Part shown: in pieces, positions 36,101 through 64,000 of the stretch
Layout: each line of letters starts with the position of its first letter
Numbering within the stretch: position 1 is the first letter of the stretch
NCBI GenBank assembly: GCA_026745465.1
Contig: JACYXH010000704.1
Coordinates: forward strand, 637,501 to 701,500
DNA length: 64,000 bases
Direction: 5' to 3'
DNA from: Lota lota
Lineage: Eukaryota > Chordata > Actinopteri > Gadiformes > Lotidae
Notes under the pieces: model-generated
What the model saw: only the letters and a program-made list of their open reading frames with translations
Databases searched by the model: none
Told to the model about the DNA's origin: nothing
Translations under genes and position numbers: made by a program

Positions 36101-37045
36101 CCTTCCATTCAACAACCTTTTCTTTTAAACTTTTGATATCTAGGAAATCCTGTGGTGATCAAATCCCTTATCCGTCAGCTTGCTTGTTATGATCACATAT
36201 ATTTTATGAAACCCTCAACCCATCCATATAATAATTTGAGTCCAGACCTTTGGATTTTCTGGCGATTCAATTACTGTCCTTTTTCTGCGCCCTCAAACTC
36301 TACTGACTGATACAGTTACATCTTTATCTGGCTATTCCTGCAGGCTGCTGCAAACAACACGTTGCATGCTGAACCATGAACAGAAAGGAACAAGGGTCCA
36401 TTGGCCTCTGCAATCTCGAAAAAACAGGTCAATTTTTGTCTGCTTTAGAGCACAAGCAGAGGTCAATGGGTCACATGTGGTGGCTCCAATTTTGTAAAAC
36501 TAATCTTTTTACAAACATGAAGTGAGAACAGGTAATGAAATCATGAAATTTTCCTTGAAAGAAAAAAAACATATATCCAAGGAATGTGGAAACTTACAGA
36601 CACATGTTGATGTCTGATCTGCATTCTCGTTGCCTTGCTCTTGAAGAGGAGAAAATTCATTACAAAAGTAAGGCTGGCTAATTAGGAAAAAAGTGACCAC
36701 AAAGTTACTTAAATGTAAACAGAGTAGTACTATTTAAAGCTATGACGGTCAATCATTTTTATCAAAAGTATATGACACAGGCAAAACATTTTTTTTAATC
36801 TATTTAGGATGAACAGCCCAGGTGAGTTGTAGATAGAAACATATTTGCATTCTATTACAAATCATCAATCATAATTTACTATTAGTGTGTTGAGTATTTA
36901 CCAGAAATGTTTGTCATTAAAATGTTATTTTAAGTAGTAATGGTTAAAGCAGCCATGTTGTGCTAAGGCGAGAATAATGATAAACTTACGAGCTAATGCG
37001 TAGCTGCTCAGCAGGAGCAAAATAAAGAGTTTGTTGCCCCCCATG
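15103..37045 (-). CDS. apob: Apolipoprotein B (apoB-100 type)
   Basis: Structural protein of VLDL/LDL-type lipoproteins, lipidated in the ER by MTP. The 29 coding exons (minus strand) are: 36990-37045, 36598-36639, 35800-35912, 35482-35627, 34929-35076, 34565-34717, 33772-33896, 33606-33682, 32757-33213, 32089-32206, 31574-31720, 30222-30433, 29331-29535, 28610-28786, 28323-28526, 27997-28164, 27591-27796, 27285-27467, 26810-26940, 26168-26378, 25909-26081, 25593-25768, 25368-25489, 24854-25227, 17137-24696, 16924-17035, 16687-16713, 16366-16552 and 15103-16266. Every phase agrees except one extra base in exon 1. The product is about 4390 residues (human 4563). Domains in order: signal peptide ending ALA before QQGN; vitellogenin-like N-terminal domain; long amphipathic beta and alpha regions; an [10 protein letters not shown] receptor-binding motif near residue 3317; and a C-terminal helical part shorter than in mammals. 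Confidence 0.97.
17137..24696 (-). other. apob: apob giant exon (7560 bp)
   Basis: This single exon encodes residues about 1375-3895, as human exon 26 (7572 bp) does. It is flanked by acceptor GAAG|GTACC and donor GATG|GTATG and is open throughout. It contains the helical stretch around 20900-22850 and repeated P-x-I/F-x-V/I-P motifs (for example [19 protein letters not shown]) typical of the amphipathic beta clusters that hold lipid. A near-constant exon size across vertebrates supports orthology. Confidence 0.95.
18860..18871 (-). other. apob: LDL-receptor-binding basic motif (RKRG)
   Basis: These codons encode R3317-K-R-G3320 within [12 protein letters not shown]. The matching human site B (around 3359-3369, RLTRKRGLKLA) is the main LDL-receptor contact. 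The fish sequence keeps all its basic residues except the leading Arg, replaced by Asn. The human basic site A region (KNKHRH) corresponds here to LKNPQMHS and is not basic. Confidence 0.8.
25421..25432 (-). other. apob: Furin-type RSKR motif in apoB
   Basis: The exon at 25368-25489 encodes LRSKR followed by SISDL at residues about 1228-1237. R-X-K-R before Ser fits the furin consensus. The motif lies just after the N-terminal vitellogenin-like part. I do not recall it in human apoB. Whether it is cleaved is unknown. Confidence 0.6.
30000..30206 (+). mobile_element. LINE-like 3' end fragment in apob intron 12
   Basis: The plus strand ends with AAGCCCTTTGAGACTAATTG, then a TACAAATAAAATGGACTTGA tail and a repeated GGACTTGA motif. 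This is a frequent 3' end of fish non-LTR retroelements (RTE-like). The upstream boundary is approximate. It has no coding capacity. Confidence 0.5.
31795..31975 (+). mobile_element. Possible LTR fragment in apob intron 10
   Basis: A stretch rich in short TGTG/CTGTG motifs is followed by TTCCACTTATTTAAGCTCCC and then TTGTTGCCTG. This resembles the promoter region of fish gypsy-type LTRs. Boundaries and family are not established. Confidence 0.25.
33427..33448 (+). repeat. G22 homopolymer in apob intron 8
   Basis: An uninterrupted run of 22 G (C on the coding strand) lies between the apob exons at 33213 and 33606. It could form a G-quadruplex, and its length is likely to be unreliable in assemblies. 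Confidence 0.9.
36274..36331. repeat. Copy of the apob 5' leader in intron 2
   Basis: About 58 bp here match 37092-37150 with only a few differences (shared TTTCTGCGCCCTCAAACTCT and CAGTTACATCTTTATCTGG). The second copy lies between the apob TATA box and the start codon. The intronic copy lacks the TATA box. Confidence 0.8.
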
Positions 37046-37152
37046 ATGGGCAATAGAGGAAAGGAAAACATTAAATAAAAAGTATTGTACCCTGTCCTCT
37101 TTCTGCGCCCTCAAACTCTACTGACTGAAACAGTTACATCTTTATCTGGGTC

Positions 37153-37207
37153 TTTTATAGTGTCCCCCTCTAAAGATAAATAAGAGAACGGACCAACTCA
37201 AAGTTCA
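37153..37207 (-). promoter_or_regulatory. apob: apob core promoter: TATA box and HNF4-like site
   Basis: The minus strand has TATAAAA at 37153-37159, 108 bp before the ATG at 37045, placing the start of transcription near 37125. About 40 bp further upstream CAAAGTTCA (plus-strand letters, 37199-37207) fits an HNF4 DR1-type half-plus-spacer. Human APOB is known to use HNF4 at a similar distance. GATA-like AGATAA motifs flank the TATA box. Function is inferred from position and motif only. Confidence 0.6.
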
Positions 37208-37610
37208 AATTGACTATAGCTCTCAGCACAACTGCTGTACTGATCCCATTACAGGGGGCTCAACGTGTAAGCTTGAAAATATATTTGAAAATATATTTTT
37301 CAATGTATACATATTTTTTAAAACATATTTTAGGTATGGAAAGGCAGCATCATTGAATCACATAATTTTTTTTGCCAGAATGTGGCTGAGGAAAGAAATA
37401 AAAAAATAATTAAATAAAGAATTCCCTAAGTTCCCCAACCCAGTGCAATCAGTAATAGTAATGATATATAGTAGGGCCTACTGTATATCATATTTAATAG
37501 TTGTATTAATTGTATTCACTTCGTTTCATTAAATGGGCTATGGTAGGTGATAAGGTAAGATGTACTTTATTAATCCTAGATGGGAAATTAGGTTTATGAG
37601 ATATGATGGA

Positions 37611-39808
37611 GGTGTTACACCGTATTCTGTGACCCACCGTATTCTGTGACCCCAGGGGTCGCTGTTGCACATTTCCTGCAACATGCACGAGTTTGAAGGC
37701 ATGAAGTCGTTCATGTGCGGAAACATGCATGAGCTTCAAACAAAACATCGTATCGCCATCGCTCACTCGGGATGGGTTCGTTCGTTTTGTATAGCCAGTT
37801 GAGTGGCTGAAGCAAAGAGGTTGATTTGCCTCTGTGGTGGCATGATGATGACGGGTCTTTCTTTCTTGATACAAACGTGAATATAGAATGGTGTTGGTCA
37901 ATTCTAAACAGCATTTTACACAGTAGCCTATAGTAGGAAATACTCATAAAGGTAAATCAACGTAATTAAACACTGATTGTTGCTTCTTATGGGGAAAGAA
38001 GCAACGGTGGTGGACTGTACTAAACGCCCCATGTATGTGTCTGTAAAATGCCAATCAAATCAAGTGTATTTATAAAGCACATTTTATAACAAGGGGATGG
38101 GGGAGAGATCTTTCTTCATTACGACCCATTCTCTGATGGCTCAAACTGTGGTTATGTTTTTGTTAAAATGCCCACCGTTTTTTGATTACTGCAATTTACG
38201 AAATAAACGGAACTAATGCCTGTATAGGCGTGAAGTGACTTGGGTGGATTTGCGGCGTAAGGGTGATTTTAGTGACCTAAGAGCACAATTTATTAGGGAA
38301 CCAATTTGGTGCGATCGCAACCACATGCCACAGGTGGTTGCTTCCTCTCTTTGCCTCGTTATTAGTCCTTTCCTTTGCGTTTTCCTCTCTGTTCCAAAGT
38401 CCAAGGTGCTTTAGCCTACGTTTGGTGTCGTGCTGGGGCGATCTGAAGCCCGCTGTCCACTGTTGAACGAGAGCGCAACGACCGCGCAGAGCCGACAGTA
38501 TTGCGCCCGGAGTATGGTGGCCACTGAAGAGGCAGTAACCTAAAGTTCCAGAGGAAGCACGGCGGGACGAAGCACCCGACAGCAACCTCTGTTTTTAATT
38601 TGTCATCCTGTATAATTATTCATGTCTGCGACCATCACAGAGTTCACACGCAACAGGAAACAATCCACGATAGGTCACAATCCATGATAGCTGGCCGTCG
38701 TATTCTGTGACCCCACTGTAAATACGAAAATAAAGGAGTCAAACCCCAACCAAATGTAAAAACTTGTATTTGAAAAAAGAGTCATACAATGGATGCATAA
38801 AATGACCTGAAAACATTTGGTTGGGGTTTGACTCCTTTATTTTCGTATTTACAGTGGGGTCACAGAATACGACGGCCAGCTATCATGGATTGTGACCTAT
38901 CGTGGATTGTTTCCTGTTGCCTTGCGTTGCTGTTGCGCTCTCGTTCAACAGTGGACAGCGGGCTTTAGATCGCCCCAGCACGACACCAAACGTAGGCAAA
39001 AGCACCTCGGACTTTGGAACAGAGGAAAACGCAAAAGAAAGGACTAATAACGAGGCAAAGAGAGGAAGCAACCACCTGTGGCATGTGGTTGCGATCGCAC
39101 CAAATTGGTTCCCTAATAAATTGTGCTCTTAGGTCACTAAAATCACCCTTACGCCGCAAATCCACCCAAGTCACTGCAATCAGGCACACTTCACACCTAT
39201 ACAGGCATTACTTCCGTTTATTTCGTAAATTGCAGTAATCCAAAAACGGTGGGCATTTTAACAAAAACATAACCACAGTTTGAGCAATCAGAGAATGGCT
39301 CGTAATGAAGAAAGATTTCTCCCCCATCCCCTTGTTATTAAATGTGCTTTATAAATACATTTGATTTGATTGGGATTTTAGACACATACATGGGGCGTTT
39401 AGTACAGTCCACCGCCGTTGCTTCTTTCCCCATAAGAAGCAACAATCAGTGTTTAATTACGTTGATTTACCTTTGAGTATTTCCTACTATAGGCTACTGT
39501 GTAAAATGCTGTTTAGAATTGACCAACACCATTCTATATTCACGTTTGTATCAAGAAAGAAAGACCCGTCATCATCATGCCACCACAGAGGCAAATCAAC
39601 CTCTTTGGTTCAGCCACTCAACGGGCGGTACAAAACGAACGAACCCATCCCGAGTGAGCGATGGCGATACGATGTTTAGTTTGAAGCTCATGCATGTTTC
39701 CGCACATGAACGACTTTATGCCTTCAAACTCGTGCATGTTGCAGGAAATGTGCAACAGCGACCCCTGGGTCACAGAATACGGTGGGTCACAGAATACGGT
39801 GTAACACC
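37611..39808. repeat. 2.2-kb palindrome (fold-back element)
   Basis: The left arm (37611-38757) and right arm (about 38812-39808) are reverse complements with few differences, around a spacer of about 55 bp. The outer ends read GGTGTTACACC followed by two CGTATTCTGTGACCC motifs, and the same motif recurs beside the centre. The left arm has about 150 bp (roughly 38485-38635) missing from the right, and the right has about 20 bp extra near 39175. I saw no transposase. A fold-back transposon or an inverted duplication would explain it. Confidence 0.88.
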
Positions 39809-40363
<555 letters not shown>

Positions 40364-43300
40364 ATGCCCGACGGATTAGTAACAAGCAGGTAGGAAAAGA
40401 CACCATTCGCCGCAGCTCTAAAGCATAGATTGTATCGCCGTGTTGTTCATGTCAACCCAACAGTCTTCGCACCGGGACGTTCAACCGCGGTCAAATGAGA
40501 TGTGAATGTTCTGAATAAAGCAGCAGATTACGCACGGTTGAAAACGTGCAACTTAATCGCCTCCTCGACTCTTGCAATAAACATTGTATTTTACATTCGC
40601 ATTTCTAAGTCCAAAGGTTAACAGACTCACACAAATATAAGCATGACTAAAATGCATAGTTTCAAGATGTACGTTGACAGTTGACAGGATACTATAGGCA
40701 TAGAGACCGGAAGGCAAAACATTTTACAACAAAGCTCTTCTACTACCAGGACCCTTCAAAACGAGGCCACGGGGATCGACCTGCTGGTCCCTCTTTACCA
40801 AGAGGTGCGCGGGGCCATGATGACGGGCCACGTTGAGTACCAGATTATTGTCATTACAAGGATGGTCGCCTTTAAATCTCCGAGGCATAAACCAGGGGAT
40901 GTAGTGCAACTGGTGGTAAGGTTCCCAAAGCAGTAACAACCCTTGAATTAGGCATACTTAAAGCATGGCTCATTCTGTAAAATAATAAAACGGTAAATGA
41001 TTTAATATATTTTACAACAATATATTAGCACTATAAACGTTGCAATACTAATTTGTTCATTCAGACTATTGGTAACATGAAAGAAATACATTTAAATACA
41101 AGTATTTCTTTTCTACACAGGTATCCAAAAAGTACAGCGAAATGGATGAGTTTTATTACAGACTCATCGCCCGGTATCCCAACTTTCCCCTACCTGCCAT
41201 GCCACGCAAGACCATGTTTGTGGGAGAGTGTGACATTCGTGAGCGCAGGGGGGCCTTCGATGACCTCATGAAGGCCATAGCTAAGCACCCCACACTCGCT
41301 ACCTGTTCGGACGTGATGGAGTTCCTAGGTAAAACTCAGCCGTGCAGTACTATCACCACGACTATAATAATACACTTTCACAAAGGGGTCGTCGTAGGAC
41401 GCACAGGTGTCGCTCATAACCCAAATTATGGGTCTGCTCCTTTTATGTGGACATGGGTAGCAGACTAAACTAGTGAAGACGAGTCTACTACCCTACCTCT
41501 GTGAAAACGGTTTATACAGCTAGTCTCTATTGAATTTATTTTCCGCAACTTCCTGTCAGTGTTTTTCACACAATAAAATGTATAGGAAATTCGGTATGGA
41601 TGCAAACAAAAACCACTGTGCATCCTTCTACAGGTGCTAAGTCCTGTGACGTGAACATGAAAACCAGAAACGTGTTACTTGGTGAAGAGCCAGTAGAGGA
41701 GGAGGAGGAGGACAATTTCTTCCTAGGCGACGAGGCATTAGCTCCCAGCACCAGAAGACCAGCAGCGCAGCCAAGGAAGCCCAGTCACATAAAAGAGAAC
41801 GAGAATAAAACCAATGGTGATGATGAGGAGGAAAAGAGTGAAGAGCCGTACCTTGGGCCTTTAGGAAACCCCAAGTTAGCATTTTTATTTTTTTATTGTT
41901 TGTCATTTTAAAACTCAAGAGAAAGCTCAACACTGGTCACACTACATTGAACAGACTACAGCCACTTAGCATACAGTAACTGGCTAACAAACCGCACTCA
42001 TAAATCTGTGCCATACAATAACCTCTGTCTTTTACCGTTTTGCAGGTCAATCCCTAAGAAGGCCAATCCACCACTGAAACCTAAACCTACGAATGCACCT
42101 CTGTTTGGAGATGACGAGCCTGTGGATACCGACTACTTTCATTATTCAAATAAAGAAGGTGCAAGCAACAGTCATAGAAACATCTTAATTAACCACCATA
42201 AAAACACCTATTAGTGCATCAATTAATCGGCACTTGTATCCTGGATTGCTGAACGAAAAATATTCCCACTTATTCTAAACTAATATGTATGCAACATTAT
42301 TCCAATTATTAGTCATTTATGCTACACTGACGATGACATGATTATTAATCTCTCCCTATAAATGCTAACACACAGTGTTAGCACTGTTACCCACATTCAT
42401 ACATTAAATAAATCCAAACCACTTGTAATTTTAGAAAATATATCACTTCTGCTATATTATGTCACGAGTGGCTGGTGTGTCATGCCTGACCAGTTGAGTT
42501 CTCTCACGTCGACTTCCGCAAAATGGAGACGGGTATTTAAAGTGTAAGAGAGCCCCGTTTCAACAAAATGCGACAAAATGGCATAGATTACTATGTTCAC
42601 GATCATAGATGTCATACTAAGGTGTTTAAAACCAATCAAAAAACACAATTCTGGGTTCACTGGCAGTTTCATATGTTTGTTGGCTTTTAGGCTTGTGTTA
42701 GCAAACTGGGCATGTGCAAATTGTGAACATTCAAGGGTTAGAGCTTTACTGAGCACCACAGTGAATATGGATGGCATGGGTAATCCCTCTGACGCTTTGA
42801 GGTTAATGAGGTTTAAACTTTACTTATATACAATTTATACTGTATTGATCATTGATTGTTGTTCTACTATCCTGTTGTGACCACAATAGGTGTTTGGTTT
42901 GTTGAGATGTATGTGTGATGCAAGTGTTGCATACACCAAGATAAAATGAGAAATAATAATAATAATATATATATATAATATAATAATCATAACTCCTAAT
43001 ATAACAACTTAGAAATCACAGAACCCAAACGCACAAGGCAAAAGGCAAAACAGTCTACATCAAGGTGAACCCTTGACACCTAATATCTATGCAATTGCTT
43101 CATGTCTATAATGTCAGGCTTAGCACTGTATTGATGGAGAAGAACTCTCTCTCTCTGCAGGCCATTTTAAGTTGTTTGAGGATCCAGTCCTTGGTGGGAC
43201 AGTGAACATGGGGGATTCCCTGTTGCTTCCGACTGCACACGCACAGCACCCCTCTGCCGGGCTGTTTTTGGATGAAGAAACGGACACACTATTTAGGTAC

Positions 43301-43895
43301 AGATCATGCAACCCAATCTGACCCTTTGATTGGCTTACTTAGACATCACTTAGACCCCTTTACACCTGGCATTTAACATGCATTTTGGGGAATCGGATAT
43401 GAATCGGATATCGCCAAAACGCATGAAAAGCCGGACCAGACCACTTCAAGAGGTGGTCTGGGACGCATTCTGACCACATCCAACGTAAGTGTAAATGCAT
43501 TCGACTCCCCAGTATGCATATAGCGTTCATTTACATCTGAGGGAAAATGGCCATGGGGATCTTAGTCTCCAATAGAAAAAGTATTTGTAATGGAGTTCTC
43601 TGCAGAAAAAGTGAGGTTAAGCTGCCATTGTTTTAAACACTTTATTTAACGTTTGGACCATGTGTTTCCCTGTAGGATACAGGACGACTTTGACGAGCTT
43701 CTGCAGGTGACGAAACGGAATAAAAAACCGTCTACAGCACCAAAGCCGAACTTGAAGCTGAAACCCACATGGTTGGAGAAGCCCTCTGCTGGGGTGGGTC
43801 CGCTGGCTGTAGATCAGCTCAAGGGCCAGATTGACATCCTCAAGTACATCCAACAAAATGAGTCTGATGGCACTAAGGAGGAAGACCTGTTCTAA
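40364..43895 (+). CDS. hs1bp3: HCLS1-binding protein 3 (PX domain)
   Basis: A phosphoinositide-binding PX protein. In mammals it binds HCLS1/cortactin-type proteins and restrains autophagosome formation. Seven coding exons: 40364-40389, 40750-40915, 41121-41328, 41634-41874, 42046-42158, 43161-43296 and 43676-43895. Phases agree throughout, giving 369 residues (human 392). The start MPDGLVTSR matches the human LVTSR motif. The PX domain spans about residues 35-134 (GHVEYQI, KKYSEMDEFY, PRKTMFVGECDIRERR). An acidic run follows (about 155-160), then low-complexity Lys/Pro stretches and a conserved end, DILKYIQQNE...DLF. It is transcribed away from apob and towards pomk. Confidence 0.94.
43357..43540. 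mobile_element. Possible MITE in hs1bp3 intron 6
   Basis: A CCCCTTTACACCTGGCATTT end, a central hairpin (CCAGACCAC / GTGGTCTGG at about 43433-43460) and a right half with GTGTAAATGCAT suggest a decayed fold-back miniature transposon. The ends are not cleanly matched. Confidence 0.35.
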
Positions 43896-44947
43896 GTGCC
43901 TAAATACTCTAAATGTCTGCTGAAAAAGTGTTTACTTGAAACGATGCAATTATCATATTCCAAGACTGGAGCATCGATCTTTGAAACTTTTAAAAGGAAC
44001 TTTATATAATCGCTTTTTTATAAAACCTTTAAGCAGTAGCACTTTATTATGCATATTCTTTGCATAAATATTGATCACATTATTAACAGGAAATTATAGA
44101 CTAATGGCACAAATGTAATTTTGAGTGTGATACAGCAATCAGACATACAGTAAATAAAATAATCGTAATGGCTGAGGCGGGTTATGGGGAACACGTTGCT
44201 AGGGTTATTGTTTGGATGGAAAATGCAGTCCACATATATATTTTTTGGACTTTGCCCTTAATCAGTGTAAATTATTGGATTTGAACTGGCATTTTGACAT
44301 TTATGAGAGGGCAACATGGGAAGACATGATTTTTCACAGGCTGTTAATTAATAACTTATCAGGATGTTTGTTTGTAGAGCAATTTCGCAGTATTTAACAA
44401 TAACTAGTTGAAAAGGGTTAGTTATGCATGATTAACCTACTTTTTGGGGAATGCTCATAGGAGAATAGGGAGAATGAAGATATTCTGTGTATATGATAAA
44501 ACACATACCTTTGACCTATTGATTAAAAAACCTTGTACATTTTGTGGTTTCAAGTGCTTCCATCAATAAAGATAAGGACCTACCATTATTGGGTTGCTTG
44601 TATAGGTAACTCTTAGGCTAGACTGAACTGAGATTAGATATGCCTTATTGTTAATGGACAGCAGTGTCAATGTGGTGCATATCAACATGCATTTCAATAA
44701 GCTTTGCATACTTTAATTTAAATAAGAAAACATTACAAAGTAAACGTACAATGGGCAGACGTACACACAATCTGAAGATGTGTGTACATCTTAATGAGAG
44801 CTGAAACAAAACAAACCAAACTGGAAAATCCCACAATTTGATTGTATTCCAACAAGAGAATACCAGGAGAACATTTCTTAGTTTCAATTAAATAGCTTGG
44901 TTTTCGAAGAGTAGTACATTCCGCGTCTTTCATGAGCTCCAGGGTCT
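43896..44947. other. Convergent 3' flank between hs1bp3 and pomk
   Basis: Plus-strand AATAAA hexamers at about 44153 and 44565 are candidate hs1bp3 polyadenylation signals. No clear minus-strand AATAAA was noticed for pomk. The region is AT-rich with no further gene. Confidence 0.45.
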
Positions 44948-63735
<18,788 letters not shown>

Positions 63736-64000
63736 CTGTTAACAGAAGAGCTCATTGCGGTTAGTGATCAAAAAGGAACTGGGCAGCAGTCACCTATCAA
63801 TTCTAATGTTAGTATGGCATGGAAAAGGGGAAACGGCTAGGGGTTGCAATTGGATGAAGAAGCATGGATTGAACGTTATGCATAGGGGTTGATGGGAGGT
63901 AGGGCCACACACAGTTCACCATTCACCACTGGGATAACATTTGCTAAATAAATGAGAAAGCATTTGAAAAATTAATTGGGTTTGTGTTACCGTATAGTAT

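Overview
The window is vertebrate genomic DNA, almost certainly from a ray-finned (teleost) fish. Genes have many small exons with GT-AG introns and few-kb introns. There are long CA/TG microsatellites, hAT-type miniature transposons and fish-style LINE 3' tails. The encoded proteins match vertebrate LDAH, APOB, HS1BP3, POMK and ATP8A1, with fish-like divergence. Species was not determined. All exon coordinates were derived by hand from splice signals, reading phase and remembered family sequences; no alignment was run.

Layout. 1-4020: a tandem array of minus-strand tRNA-Thr(AGT) and tRNA-Lys genes with two plus-strand U4 snRNA-like copies, period about 2.115 kb. 4258-6100: a hAT miniature element and a broken hAT transposase. 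6762-13186: ldah (lipid droplet-associated hydrolase, minus strand), with a second, frame-damaged copy of one exon lying downstream of the gene. 14875-37207: a complete apolipoprotein B gene (minus strand, 29 coding exons, about 4390 residues), ending in a TATA promoter with an HNF4-like site. 37611-39808: a 2.2-kb palindrome. 40364-43895: hs1bp3 (plus strand, 7 coding exons). 44948-46309: pomk (minus strand, 2 coding exons), convergent with hs1bp3. 47803-63735: a P4-ATPase flippase closest to atp8a1 (minus strand, 28 exons; its 5' end lies beyond the right edge).

Functional context. LDAH and APOB both act in neutral-lipid handling (lipid droplets and secreted lipoproteins), and ldah, apob and hs1bp3 are also near neighbours on human chromosome 2, so the left part looks like conserved synteny. 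POMK (dystroglycan O-mannose kinase) and ATP8A1 (aminophospholipid flippase) are functionally unrelated to them.

Most notable: the mixed tRNA/U4 array; the palindrome next to the apob promoter; a (CA)n microsatellite that supplies the 5' splice site of an atp8a1 exon and a 29-C tract that supplies the next 3' splice site; a furin-type RSKR motif in apoB; and two +1 homopolymer frameshifts in otherwise intact genes, which look like assembly errors.
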